From: Galbula dea | Lineage: Eukaryota > Chordata > Aves > Piciformes > Galbulidae | Assembly (NCBI GenBank): GCA_013399015.1 | Contig: VWZX01009072.1 | Coordinates: forward strand, 1,302,001-1,366,000 | Direction of reading: 5' to 3' | Length of the DNA stretch: 64,000 nucleotides | Made by a program: the position numbers and the translations under genes | Shown: positions 45,301 through 57,380 of the stretch, piece after piece | Layout: each line of letters opens with the position of its first letter | Position numbering within the stretch: the first letter of the stretch is position 1 | The notes under the pieces: generated by a model | The model's input: the letters and a program-made list of their open reading frames with translations, nothing else | Databases searched by the model: none | What the model was told of the DNA's origin: nothing

Positions 45301-46159
45301 GAAAAAGCACTAATATTATTCAAGGTCTTGAGGAGATTTTACCTGGAATACTGGTTGCATTGATTCAAGGAATAAGTTCCAATGGAAACAGTGAAGAATT
45401 GTTAAGACAATCCAAGAAGCAGAGATTGTATCTAAGAATTGAGACCAAATTCCAAGTTTTTTTGTCAAGGAACTAAATCGTAAGGTGGTATTTATATTAA
45501 ACAATTATAATGTTGGGGATGGACAGGTGTATAAGGAAACTGGTTAAGTGAATAGTAGAGCAATCTGGAGTAAGTCTCAAAAGTAAAAAGGTCATGAGGC
45601 AATATTCTACCCAGTTTTAAGACAAAACCTGATGAGTTGATAGTAGAGCCAAGAGCTTGGCACTAGTCCCCGGAAGTTCCTTTCTAATTTGTCACTGCTG
45701 TATTTCTTCATGTGCCTATGGAAACAGGAAGAAAAGGAATTACTTCTTGTATTAAAGCTAACCTACATGGCCAAAAATGCCCAACAGCTACTATTGAATA
45801 ACAAATGTATGGAATAGGAAAGTAATCTCACAGATGCTGGTGAGGTCCTTCAGTTAAACATTTTTAAAATAATTTTTAGCTAGGTAATTATAGAATATAC
45901 TGGCATTCTTTACAATTTAAAGGATTTATAACAATTTTTTTGCCTAAGCTCTTCCTTACGTGTTCACCAAAGAAAGAATGATCAAAGACTGAAGTAATTT
46001 CAATTTCCTTCTCGTAAATGACTTGAGATTTATGGTTGCTGCTCGAAAAAAATACCAAGATTTATGAAGTACAGTTCTTGCAGCAACACCTGTTGGCAGA
46101 AAAAGGTTACTTCTAAAAATTCTTTTTTACAATTTAAACCCACAGCTCTGGCTCTAGCA

Positions 46160-46320
46160 GAATGACAGAATATTAGGAGTTGGAAGGGACCTCGGAAGAT
46201 CATCTAGTCCAACCCCCCTGCCACAGCAGGATTCCCTAGATCAGGTCACACAGACTAACCATCACCTTCAAAAAATTAAATGCATTCCTTAGGCATCCTT
46301 CTCAGGCAATGTTACTCCTC
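46160..46320 (-). mobile_element. CR1 LINE fragment (3' end)
   Basis: Read on the minus strand it ends at about 46160 with GGTCCCTTCCAACTCCTAAT and a TTCTGTCATTCT-type terminus; GTTGGACTAGATGATCTTCC is plain. It is 5'-truncated. Its tail is of the same type as the CR1 tail of the chimera at 22690-22870. Confidence 0.9.
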
Positions 46321-46681
46321 TCACTATAGATCATTCCAATCTGAAGGGAAATAATGATTGCAAAAATCAGGTTTTCAGCAAGCAGCAAATAAATTCAGTA
46401 TTCTCTTCAACATTAATCTCATTACCCCCATCTGCCAGAGTGAAAGACAATTCACTCCTTCCTTTCCAATAATCTACTGTCAATTTTAAGAAAAATATTT
46501 GAGCTAGAGTATATTCATGGGCAGTATATTTTAGGAAACTCTTGATCATTGTAATTTCTACCCAAGGATCACTTTTGCATGTGTCTTCTTTGTGCTAGCT
46601 AGAAGTTAGTATCTGACCTGAGATCTGAGAATTAATTTAGCCCAGTAGAAAAGAATAAAGATATGTACTCCTTAGCATTTG

Positions 46682-46835
46682 ACAGGATTTTTGTTGTGTT
46701 TGTTTGGGATTCCTTTGTTCTGTTTTGGGGTTTTTTTTGTTGTTTGGGGGTTTTTTGATGGTTTGGGTGTTTGCTTTTTGGGGTTTTATTGTTGTTGTTG
46801 GTTTTGTTTGGGGGCTTGTGGTGGGGGTAGGGGGA
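46682..46835 (+). repeat. G/T-rich tract with many G runs
   Basis: The plus strand here is almost only G and T for about 150 bases, with eight or more runs of three to five G (for example near 46706, 46727, 46746, 46765, 46780, 46811, 46824 and 46831). Spacings are uneven, some within quadruplex range. The apparent reading frames (Phe/Gly/Val-rich) come from this composition and are not genes. Confidence 0.8.
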
Positions 46836-48147
46836 AGAAGTGTTCTTTGTTTTGTGTTTCCTTGTTGTTGTCGTCTTATTTTGCTTTTATATAGGAGGAA
46901 CCTACGTTATCCTTCGCTGTTTTGTTCAAGTCCAGACTCATATAGCATAATGGCATCCAACACAGACTAAATGAGAAAAAAAAGCACTCTAACAGGGACT
47001 CAAAAGTTACTTGCACTCTCCTACCCCAAAGACTTAAACTTCTGTCAGTAAAATCAATCAAATACCATGAAAGAATCTTTATTCCTTTCACCCAAACTAC
47101 TAGAGGCCATTCGATAATTATAATATACCTTGCAATCTATTAGATATGTTATCCTTTAACCACACATTAAGTATATCACTATTTTATTTCTCCCTTATGT
47201 CAAGGCATAAAGCTAATTTTATTTAAAAAAAAAAAGTCAGTGTCAGAGAGGAGCATTACCCATGCTCCATAAAGATGATGCCTGTACCAGAACCAGGTTA
47301 CCACTCTATTCTCCCTAAATTTTTCAGATTTTTAGGCAAAAGCAAATTCTTTGGTTAAGGTAACAACTCTTACCGGAACACTTTTCCTCAAAGGGAAAGG
47401 ATAATTAACAACAGATTCTTAAAGCGAGTTCCCACATGGCTTTCCACCAGAGGTGCACCTATTTCAAAAATACTTTCAGAACTGTTGCTGAAGTTCTCAA
47501 AACAATGCTTGCACCTCATATTTCTAGACTAGAATGCTGCACATCAGAAGGCAAGCTAAATCTCTCACTGTCTACCATAACTATCAACTATAAGGATACA
47601 TAAAAAGCTTCATTTCTTTTTCTTTTGCAGGCAAAATACATTGGTATTAACAAAAATCAAATGCAGTAAAGCATTCAAAGTGATTTCTGGCAAATATATT
47701 GAGTTGGTGTGTGAAAACAGGAAATAATCTTGGAAATTATTATTTACAATTATACAACAATAAAAACAGATATATGAATAAATATTAACAGAGGCAAATA
47801 TACAGCTTATTGCTTAGTTGAACACTTTTTTAACCAAACTACTTTTTAAATAGCTCAAAGATAAGGCTTACTTACAAATACACATGGTATAATTGCAACA
47901 TCACATATATAACACATGGGACAAAATCAGAGAGAGTAGGGAAGAGACACAAGATGACAAGTGTTCTGCAAGATACCTGTGACAAATGAACTCCTTAAAA
48001 GGACAAGTAGGACAATATCAATTGGAGAATTATATTGATATTACATCTTCATAGAGCAAGTACTGTGTTCACTTCTGTCACCTGTATTTCAAGCTGTTTA
48101 TAACTGCTAAGAGTTTAAAAAAGAATATAATTTGAGGTCCAAGAAGC

Positions 48148-48213
48148 AGATTAAGTTCTTTTTCTGTAAAGATTAAGTTCTTTTTCTGTAAAGATTAAGT
48201 TCTTTTTCTGTAA
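48148..48213. repeat. Tandem repeat, 3 identical copies of 22 bp
   Basis: Three perfect copies of AGATTAAGTTCTTTTTCTGT plus AA lie head to tail at 48148-48169, 48170-48191 and 48192-48213. Perfect identity suggests a recent duplication. The array lies about 0.9 kb past the FBXO43 stop codon. Confidence 0.95.
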
Positions 48214-48824
48214 AGGGTCAACATATTTGGTTCAAGAGCAAAATTAGTTAATTCCTTTGATTAAATCTACAGATAAAGAAAGGATGATTTCTAACAGTAG
48301 ACAATCCTTTAATTCAGCAGAAATTTGAAGATGATTTCATTATCTGGAACCTGAAGTAAAGACAGACTAAATATAAAGGTAAATTCACAACAATAAGAGT
48401 AATGCAATGGCACATTTAGATAGGTAAATATATACCATATCATCTGAAGTTTTCAAGTAAATACAAAAACTCTGTAAAAACCAGAGCAATAGAATATCCA
48501 GCCAGCATCAGCTTGGATTAGAAATTACTTATTCTATTGACTTGCATTACAAAGGCTAAGAGAATAACAATAGTTATTCTGATATAAAATTAAGACAACT
48601 AATATAGTGCTTTTTAGGTATCATTTATATAAGCAGAAGCACTTTTTGCACATATACCTACTGCTCCTCTAAGATTTTTTTAAACATTTACTGTAAATAA
48701 TAAAAAACCCTTTTAAATTTATTTTTAAAATAGTTTTCTTTAATTTGTCATTAAGACAAGAATCACATGTTTAAACATCTGTAAGGTGCTGCAAGCTAGA
48801 TATTGAAGACTACATTTAAGTTAC

Positions 48825-48830
48825 TTTATT
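48825..48830 (-). terminator. Possible FBXO43 polyadenylation signal
   Basis: AATAAA on the minus strand, about 245 bases after the FBXO43 stop codon. Other AT-rich hexamers lie further left, so the site actually used is uncertain. Confidence 0.35.
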
Positions 48831-49073
48831 AAATTCGGATGTTAGTAAGTGCCTAGTTACTACACAACAGGTAAAACAAGATAAAATGTTTAATTTTTTT
48901 CAAAAACAAATATATTGAATTAAGATATATACATAAGAAGTTATCTTGATAAGTCTGCAAAAAACACACTGAGACCTTCAAGATTCATATCTGTAAGAAG
49001 AATATGAACAAGATCAGGAATTCAGAAGAAAGGGAAAAGGAATTAAATGTAAGGACTTAAATGCCTTACAAAT

Positions 49074-49322
49074 TTAGAGTCTTTTTAGATTTCTTTTACT
49101 TTGGGCACTTCCTGGAGGAGCATCTTTCTTGTTCTTCCATTTTGCAGATGAACTATTACATTCTTTGGACCCATGGAAAGCACGCAGACACGAAATGCAG
49201 AACTCAAAAGCACATGCATCTCTGCTACATAGTCCCCGTCTCTTTACCAATTGATACTTAGCAGGATACTGACATCTTGGACAGGGTTTTAGAGCTTCAT
49301 CAGTGAATAGAGTTTTAGCAAC
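49074..49322 (-). CDS. FBXO43: FBXO43 last coding exon: zinc-binding region and RL tail
   Basis: The exon is 249 bases including the TAA stop at 49076-49074. It encodes VAKTLFTDEALKPCPRC, the eight-ligand zinc-binding region and the tail AQSKRNLKRL. The tail and zinc-binding region are what EMI1/EMI2 use to inhibit APC/C; both are intact. Confidence 0.96.
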   Translation of the reverse strand, partial: VAKTLFTDEALKPCPRCQYPAKYQLVKRRGLCSRDACAFEFCISCLRAFHGSKECNSSSAKWKNKKDAPPGSAQSKRNLKRL

Positions 49323-52300
49323 CTGTAACAAGAGGAAGGAGAGAAGAGCTACTTATTTCTTGTCTGTTAAAATTTTCTAAAAACTGAAAGTGAAGAGTTT
49401 CTTAGCTACCTACTTTTATGTATTCTTCCTGTCTACTAGTTGAATGTGGGACAGAACTGCATCTTCTGGGTGTAAGTTCAGCATGTGCAGCTGGTGTTTG
49501 CACTCCAGGAGTTCTAGCCCGAGCTTGAACAGGCCGTAGAGCAGACCTACTGAGAACATTAAGTCTTGTGGCAGCATCTTCAGCTTTCAAGAAACATTCC
49601 TGTTAAAGTTTATACAGAATAGAATCAAATACAAAATGAGGCAAATTAGGGTTTTATTTCATTTGGGATTTGCAGCTGGTTTTTGCTGCACAAGAGAAGG
49701 AAATTATAGCACATGTATTTCCCATCAAATGTTTATATTCAACAAGGGAACAAGAGACAAGAACCATTAAAAAAAAAGTACCATGGGCAAGGTAAAAAGC
49801 CAAGTAGCTTTTAGCACTCTACTGATCCTCATGGTTCTGAATTGGGACTTATCTCAATAGCAAGCATAAGTTTTGTTTACAATTAAAAAACAAGGTTATG
49901 CTGAAGCATGTGTATATATGCATGTGAAGCATCTGAAAAAATCATGGTGCTACTAATATGTTTAATTTCTAGATAAAACTTAAACTTCTGTTTGGCCTTC
50001 TAAGCCAGAATCTCAAGGAAGAGATCCTATAGGATTCTCAAGGAGAAGGGGAAGGAGGTGGGAAAGAAAAAGATAAAAAACCTCACATGGTTGAAAGACT
50101 AGTACTCCAACTGTTAACAGTTGGAAAGCAATAAAAGCTATTGTATTCCCCTGTTAAAATCCTTCTAACATATTGGAACTGTCTATCAGCTACTGTTTTG
50201 TAGCTTGACAGGATGTTTCTTCTTTCCTTTGACCTGTCTTCTTTCACACTCGAAAAAACGAAAAAGAAAACACCCACCAAAAAAACCTTTGAGACAAACC
50301 TTACCCCAGCTTCTTTCAGGTGTTTTATATAGAACTTTCTCCTCTCATCTGCACTTTTATCTTGTACAATGATTTCACGCCAGTTTTTGCTAACTTTCCA
50401 AACACTGGAACAAATTAATGAAAAAAATTACCCACTTCTGTGTTTTGCCAAGTAGTACAGAAGCCATGATGGTAAGACTACTTCTTAAAGATTTTTGCAT
50501 TATTTCATATACTATTGGTCATTTTACAGACTACTACTGCATATTGGTTCACCATATTGTTATCAAACATACCTGATGTACTCTTACACACCACTGTATA
50601 GAATAATAGAGGAGTTTAGGAAACAATTGCAATGTAAATAACACAGTATATCTTTGACTTACAAAATTAAATAAGATCCTTCTTTCCACATAAGCCTCTT
50701 GCCAACTTTGTTTCTAAAGTTACATTTTTTGTTGTGTTCTAAAAACATCAATGTTCTTCCACCTCTTCTCCCATTCCATTTTTAACTAAACACACATAAT
50801 GCTCCTGATTTATTTGAAATAAGTGACTATTTCTATTAATCAAAAATTATCTAGAATGTTACTCATTAAGTAAAATTGTTTGAGTGTCTGTGCTTTGAAA
50901 TAACAGAGGAAATTAAATACACAAGAAAAAAAACTAGAAAGTGTTTTGAATACTATGCATTATTGAAGAACTTGTAATGAGAAGAAAATACCGTGTTCTA
51001 ATACCTTCTCTTAAATTTACAAGTACTGTGATGCAGTTTTAAGTTCACTGATTTCCATGTTTGGATTTTTATTTTGTTTTCTAATACATACATACAATAT
51101 AAATACATAAAATATACTTTTACAACTACTCAGTATGGTTAACCATGACCAAACTTTTCCATTTCCTCAGAAACAAACATATTCTATTAATGATGTCTGC
51201 TACTCCAGAAGTTATTCTAATTTATTTGCAAAAACACATTTTCCTCTTTTCAGGACAGTGTGGTGGGGAGAAATAATACTTACCTGCATAGACTGTCCAC
51301 TGTCAAAGCATCTAAAACTATAGCAAGAACATGTTTTAAATGTCTGTATTTTAATTCTGTTAAAATATCTAATTTTTCAAGGCCCATTTTCTTGCCAATA
51401 AGTCCAGCAAGAACATGTTCTAGTGATATTTCTGTTCCATCATTTTCTGATATTTGATTTTGGTGTGATCTTTGTCTTTGCAAGCAAATTTCATGAACTA
51501 TTTTCAGAGCTGGAGTTCTTGAGAGATCTCCATGACTTACAGCTAGGTCTCTACTAGGCTGTTCTTCAGAAACTAATGCATGGTCTTCACTGATAAAGTT
51601 TCCTTCTTCTGTTAACATACTTGCTGAATTAGAAGGACAGCTATGATGATCTTCTGTCTCTGACTGTGAGCCCTGTTCCCGAAGAGTGGATAACCTTCTA
51701 ACTCGTTCAAGTTTTGCCTTTCTTTTACTATCCAGAGTTTTGGAACCTTCTTTATGGTTTTGGAAGGACTCTTGGAAAGATCCCTCATGATCAGACAAGT
51801 TTCCTGATTTGTCCAAATGAAATGAATTATATCCACTGTCCTCAGGCACTGAAAGATTTGGGTAACTTGCCTGTTCAGCAGGGGAAGAGTTTATATCACA
51901 TGGTTTAACTTGAAAGTTCTCCACCAGACTTTTGATAGAAGTCAGAAACTTACCCTTCCTGTCCTCAGGTAACACACTGTAAGTAGATGTCCTAAGCAAC
52001 CCATCACTAACATTCACAAGGACATTTTGATTTAATTCATTAGCATTACTAACAACATCCTTACACTGAATTGGAGATAAACATCCTGGTTCCAGCAATA
52101 AAGATTCCTTACATTTGGACTCGTCTAGCGTAGAAGTTCTTTGTTGTGAAAAGGAAAGTCTCCGTTTCGGGCAATCAGGATTAGAGTCCTCAGTTTTTGA
52201 ATTGCTAGTTGTCAGAGGTTTGTAACTTTTATCTTTTGGAGAATCTGAATCATTTTGTGTAAGTTTTTCTTCAGAGCTCAAAACAGAAGAGAATATTTTT

Positions 52301-52743
52301 TTCCTGCAGCTTCCTGAAGAACTAGCTTGTTTTTCACAGCATTCTACAGCCGTGTTAGCTGGAATAGCCTTAGGTAAAAGGAGCCTCCTGCGTAGTGAGG
52401 AGCTTTTTCTACTTGCTTTAGGAGTTTCAAGACAATCTCCACTTCTATTTACTTCTCTTCTTTCTGACAAGGAGATAGAATTAAATTCATTTTCAATAGA
52501 TGACACAGAAAAGAGGGGATTTGGAAGAATGTGCTCAGAATGCTCTTGTAGCAGTGATGAACTTGTTAGACTCAGTACTTTGTGTTCTACATGAGGATCT
52601 TTTACTTGCTCATTGCACCTGCTGTCCAGAAATACTGAAGTGCAACACGTGTCTTTAAAATTGGAGCATTTAAAATTGCTGCTGGGAGATGTTAATCTAT
52701 TTCTTTTAAGAATATTGAACTTTAATGAATGACTCTCGGACAT
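49074..52743 (-). CDS. FBXO43: FBXO43 (EMI2/ERP1), inhibitor of the anaphase-promoting complex
   Basis: Four coding exons on the minus strand (51284-52743, 50305-50404, 49414-49599, 49074-49322) join in phase into 664 residues (human about 708). The start ATG at 52743 has an in-frame TAA 45 bases upstream in the same exon, so the N terminus is firm. Features in order: a Ser-rich disordered N-terminal half; DSGYNS at residues 302-307, a beta-TrCP-type phosphodegron; RRLSTLREQGSQSETE at 349-364, a basic Ser/Thr stretch like the CaMKII/Plk1 control region; an F-box-like region about 440-505; a zinc-binding region with C596, C599, C614, C619, C624, C627, H632 and C637; and the terminal RL tail (NLKRL). 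Family knowledge: EMI2 blocks APC/C to hold eggs at metaphase II until calcium triggers its degradation. All key elements are intact. Confidence 0.96.
49414..49599 (-). CDS. FBXO43: FBXO43 third coding exon (linker to zinc-binding region)
   Basis: The exon is 186 bases (62 codons), phase 0 at both ends. It encodes ECFLKAEDAATRLNVLSRSA and ends RQEEYIK. The donor is GTAGGTAG, chosen because it keeps phase with VAKTLFTDEA. A second GT four bases further would shift the frame. Confidence 0.93.
50305..50404 (-). CDS. FBXO43: FBXO43 second coding exon
   Basis: The exon is 100 bases, takes one base to complete Ser and ends in phase 0 at donor GTAAGGTT. It encodes VWKVSKNWREIIVQDKSAD and RRKFYIKHLKEAG, the end of the F-box region. 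WKVSKNWREI is nearly the same in human EMI2. Confidence 0.95.
51284..52743 (-). CDS. FBXO43: FBXO43 first coding exon
   Basis: It carries 1460 coding bases (486 codons plus two bases) and ends at donor GTAAGTATT. It continues to 52791 as 5' untranslated sequence after a TTTGTTTCAG acceptor. It holds the start codon, the phosphodegron, the regulatory Ser/Thr region and most of the F-box (HVLAGLIGKKMGLEKLDIL). One large 5' coding exon also fits the usual vertebrate gene structure. Confidence 0.96.
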
Positions 52744-52791
52744 CTTCTGCTTGACACTCCAAATTTGTAAATGAAGATACCAGTGTTATTC
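52744..52791 (-). other. FBXO43 5' untranslated part of the first coding exon
   Basis: A 48-base leader between the acceptor (pyrimidine-rich, CAG) and the ATG. It contains an in-frame TAA, which fixes the start. The acceptor means at least one non-coding exon lies further right. Confidence 0.75.
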
Positions 52792-55700
52792 CTGAAACAA
52801 ATGGTAAAAAGTAGTCAATCACCCACAAATTAGCAAGAAAGCCTTGTGTTAGTCTATCAGTCTAACAACTATGAAAGAATATTTTCATTAATCTGAGTAG
52901 AAACAATTCTTATACATGAACAGAAAGATAAATTACAATCAAGTAGATGGTTAGAACAAGTGATTAAAATGCATAGTACACTGTACATGAGGCAAACTAA
53001 AACATACATCCAGGTAGCTAATACTCATCTCAGGAAAAATGCTTCAAATAAGTGACACAGCAACTACAGTCTCATTTGTGCTGAAATTGGTGACAAAATT
53101 CCCTCTCATTCCAGTAGGACCAAAATTTTGTTAGCATTGTGTTATTGGTTCATCCAACCACTAACTGTTTAGTCTCAAGAACTAGCAGAACCTCTAGTAA
53201 TAGGCGAGTTGAGAAAAAAGGCATTTTCTCCTTAAAACAAAAGAAAAGCTAATTAACCATGAAGTCACAAATCTACAGGTCTCCCTATGATTTAGATCCC
53301 TACAGTCCCTGGAGGAAATAAAATTTCAGATTCAGTTACAAAGTGAACAGTGCATTCTTATCTGCCTTAACATTCGAATGTTATTTTGCAAAGAAACACT
53401 TTGCTTTTGCTCAGCTCTGTCAATCAACTGACTGTTCTGAAGCTTTACACTTCAAGAAACTGGTGGACTGACTATACATCCCCTCACCATGTGCATAGAA
53501 TGTTTCTTTTAAACTTACTAAGTATAAAAGCTGTTAAAAGCTATATTTTCCTAGAAAAGTTACAAGTGTCTGATGTATTTATTTAGATAAGAGATAAAAG
53601 AATGTAGATTTGGGGTTTTGTCTTTCAAACATGGCAGCTTTTCTACCTTAAGCACTGGCAATAGGTCACAGCTTTCTACACACAACACACAGTAACTGTA
53701 TAAAATGTTATGAATAATGGCATTATGAGGGTTATTCTCACAGAAATCATACTAGTTCATATTGGCATTGCAAGAATTTCAAAGACTGAACCAGTACTTT
53801 TTACTGGGGTATGTTACCAGCCTCTAGAAATCATATTTTGGAACATAAAGCCTGGAAATAGTGATTGAATATTCAGAAAAGACAAAATTAGGAATCTTTA
53901 ATCTTCAAACACCAAACACTAAGATGTTGCTAATATTCCAACAGTTCTGATATAGTCAAGTGCTAAGTCACCAAATATAAGCAGTGTGAACCCAAACTGC
54001 CAGTGAGGGGAGGGGGGAACTATTCTTTAGTGATCTTGGGTCATTTAATTAGCATTTTTTAACCTATACAGAAGGCACTTTATAAGATCATTGCAACACA
54101 GAAAGTGCTTTGCTTTGTTTTCTATCGTGAGGAAATAGCAACATATAGAAGTTCAAAATTAACAGGATGTTAAACAGTAAACAGAACTTGACATAAAGGC
54201 CCATAGAATCAGGCTAATAGCAATGTGAAATTAAACTGATTTAAAATACAAAAAAATCCATCTCCATAATTGAGAAAAATTCTTCCATTAAATAAAGGTA
54301 TGTGAAAATAATTCCAATTTGACAACAAACTCTGAAGTCTGGCCTGCTTCCTTTCCCTCTCCCACTTACCTCTAGAAGCGCCTTACTTCACATTTGTTTT
54401 CCTTCACTGCTTTTTTCCTCATTCCCTGTTTTTACTTGATGAAATAAATGACAGCATAAATAAGAAACACACAGACATAGCTCTAAGCTACTTGTAACAT
54501 GAATTAGTGACAAGTTCCTTCACAGTGCAGTGTCTAGTGCATCACTTGCTGTTTTAGGCAACAGTCTGAAAACAGTCATGAACCTGAAAATAACTTAAAA
54601 AAAAAAGATAGGAAAAAATGTATGAAGAAGCTCTGTGTAGTCCATTGCTGCTCTTCAATTGATTATCCATGCTATGAGCAGAGGACCACATTATCATAGC
54701 TCTTCTTTTTGCAAAAGGAGGAAGACCTGTAAGAAATCCATAGTAACAATAGGGCATTATCTTTGTGTAAAATATAAGAAGAGTGGAAGTTTTATTTTAT
54801 ATGCTGAATGTTGGTGAACTGCAGTTAATTAGGAAACATTGATAGGAGAGATTACTACACAAAATGCTGATGGACAGAGTTTTAAACTTTGAATGCTCTT
54901 TAGAGACAGGTATTCAAAATCTCAATCCCATCTCCTGCCAGAAAAATCCCATACTCACACTTACCTTTAAAAATATTAATATTTTCCTTAAACAGTCAAC
55001 CTAACCACACATTTAACAACAGTCCAAAGGCTTGCAGGTTTAGAACTTAACGTTCAGGCAGCACCCTGAAGAAATAACAAAAGGAAAAAACACTTACAGT
55101 ATTATTCTCAGACATTCCATAGTAGAAATGATGTAACAATTGAGAGTAAATCTAAAATATCACAGTATAAAAGGATTTAAGTAAATCTGTGTTTCAAATA
55201 ACTTCAAAGTCACAGAAGAACAAATTTTTGCAGGTGTAGGGGAGTGCAGAATAGCAGTGCTAAAGGAATGGTGGCAACTCAAGTAAAAGCCAAAAATATG
55301 CTGTAAATACACCAACATCCGGCAGGAGGAGCCTGGGAACTTACTGTATTGATTTTGAGAACTTTGAAAAAATTCCAGGGAAGCCACTGCAATACAGATC
55401 CTGAGGGAGCAATGCCCGTTTTACTTCTTTACAGCAGATCCCAGCACACACCTCAGGTTTGTATATACATATTCCCCCTGAAAAAAAAAAATAGTATTAG
55501 TTACACAAATTAAGATTTAGTTTAACACAAGGTTTCATGTTACAAGTACAGTAAAGGAGGGAAAGCCTTTCAGATCATCTCTTATAATAGAATGAGATGA
55601 TACACATATTTACAAGAGATACCTAATAAAATATCTTATGATTTTCTAGTATTTTATTCCTTTTTTATCAGAAGAAGAGTTTCATTTACTAGTTTTGACA

Positions 55701-56432
55701 CATAACATTAAGCCCTTTTTATTTCAAGTAATTTCTGAAAGTATTGATAACTGTTTTAGATATCATAAAACAGATGTGCAGGGAAGACTGCTCACACAAC
55801 AAGTCACTTACAGATGAAGGAATAACATCTATTATCCACTAAGTGTCTACTCCTGTGCTGTATGTATTATATCTGTTATTAATTTTGGAGTTCTCAAATT
55901 GATCTACAAGTCTGCAACTTTCTGCAGCACTTGCAAACTTTTTGGCAGTATGTGGAACAAAGTATTTCCTATACAGAAACACAAACAAAATTAAGAACAG
56001 GATTCATATATTTATACAAGGAATAATTTTGACAAGCATAATCTTACAATGTCCTAAAGAGATAAAGCTTTTAGTTTCTAGAAGGGCAATGTAAATGGTG
56101 CCTATAACTTAAAACTACATGAGATCTAGGATGGAACCACACCTGCTCCTGATGCTAGCTTTTATTCCCCAGTATCACATGCTGAACATTTACACCTTGA
56201 ACGAGGTGTTTCCTGTCCTTGTTTGTCACCATTGTTAACAAAACAGATAAACCCAAAGTTTTGGTGATACACTAATATTTCCTCTGTTATTTAAACAGAT
56301 GCTACATCTGCAGTAAAACTATCTTAAGATTCTGGTCTTTAAGCATCCAGATATAAAAACCGGAGAAGTTAACACCTTCAAAGACATTAGTATTGAAGAT
56401 GGCTAACTCTTTTTAAGGTGTGGGTCACTTAC
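52792..56432. other. FBXO43 5' intron region
   Basis: AT-rich sequence between the coding part of FBXO43 and its probable promoter. A 26-base candidate non-coding exon lies at 55452-55477 (acceptor with a long T tract, donor GTGTGTG), with weak support. No other feature recognised. Confidence 0.5.
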
Positions 56433-56510
56433 CCCAATTTGTGAAGCAGCTCGAGATCTTTCAAAGCAAAGGGGCTGTATTCAAAGTGTTATTTACCCCT
56501 AACGATAATC
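56433..56510 (-). other. Probable FBXO43 5' non-coding exon (right edge not defined)
   Basis: On the minus strand a near-perfect donor, GGGG|GTAAGTGACC, sits at 56432. It is just downstream of the CpG-rich stretch, in the direction of FBXO43 transcription, and no other gene on this strand needs it. The right edge is only a guess at where transcription starts. Confidence 0.4.
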
Positions 56511-56545
56511 TATGAAGTTAGAAAGCATGTGGAGAGGGAAAAAAA

Positions 56546-56546
56546 N
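56546..56546. other. Ambiguous base (N)
   Basis: A single unresolved base within an A run, the only one in the window. It falls upstream of the FBXO43 coding region and affects no reading frame. Confidence 0.99.
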
Positions 56547-56639
56547 ATAAGATAAACACTACCTAGCTGGGACAGTTTTCAGTTCATCTACATATGCATT
56601 CACTACGATGTCTAATTACCCAGGGATGAAGATACTCGA

Positions 56640-57380
56640 CGGCTACCTATGGACCATTACCCGAGGGTCTTTTCAGTTACCTGGAATGCCGAATACGAAC
56701 AGCTTCACCCCCTCATCTGGCAAGCCGCTGGGCACAGGAAACAGAACCTAAAGGCTCCCTACCGCCAAGTACAGCTGAAGCTGTTGGTGGGGCTCCCCAA
56801 GAAGGGGCAAAGGCTAAGAACCCCTCTTCCCGGCTGGATGGAGAGAATGCGAATTCTGCTGCTTCAGCAGTTCGCCGCCGATTCTGGAGCTCGTTGCCCT
56901 TAGTGAGTAGCCGCTTCGCTTCTCTTCACCCACAGTAGCTCCTAGCGTGTGGCTACCGCTCCTTTCCCTCGCTTGGATTTGGACTACCCGCCTTTACTAA
57001 CCGCTACTGCACTGCCTCCCCCACAGCTGTGTAGCCCTTAGACGAGTAGCGCCGCCCTATGATAAGGGCGGGCCGTCAATAGGCCAGGGGAGAACGGCTA
57101 TGCTAAATAGGAGAGCCTGCTCCTTCGGGGTGTTAGAAGATACTGGCAGGGCTCGCCTTTCTCCTCACGCTTTTACTTCAGCCCTACAGCCCCCACCGCA
57201 CCCAGCCCACCATTAAAACCTCCTCCGCGCCGTTCCTCCCTCTGCTTTGTTGCTTCTCAGGTGTGCGGTGAGGGTGAGGTTTTCCCGCCTCTGTGAGAGC
57301 CCTCTCAGCTCCCTGCTGAGGAGCGCGAGGGCTGAGGGGAGACCTCAGAGACTGTGGTCAGTCACCACCAGCCAAAGACT
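56640..57380 (-). promoter_or_regulatory. CpG-rich stretch, probable FBXO43 promoter
   Basis: GC content and CpG frequency rise sharply compared with both flanks (for example TTCGCCGCCGATT, GTAGCGCCGCC, AAGGGCGGGCCGTC). It lies upstream of FBXO43 and 3 kb from the separate POLR2K promoter. No TATA box or start site can be fixed by eye. Confidence 0.55.

Larger units (their letters stand above)
39126..49073. other. RGS22 5' region and RGS22-FBXO43 intergenic DNA
   Basis: The unfound RGS22 first exon and promoter should be in here. No CpG-rich promoter stands out. Recognised items are an eight-C run (39653-39660), a CAA/poly-A run (42342-42375), a CR1 fragment (46160-46320), a G/T-rich tract (46682-46835), a 22-bp tandem repeat (48148-48213) and probable FBXO43 3' UTR (left of 49074). 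Open frames in this stretch lack coding signs. Confidence 0.6.

Noticed and set aside
46679..46970. Phe/Gly/Val-rich frames of 71 and 88 codons
   Set aside because: They are produced by the G/T-rich tract and have no protein character beyond composition.
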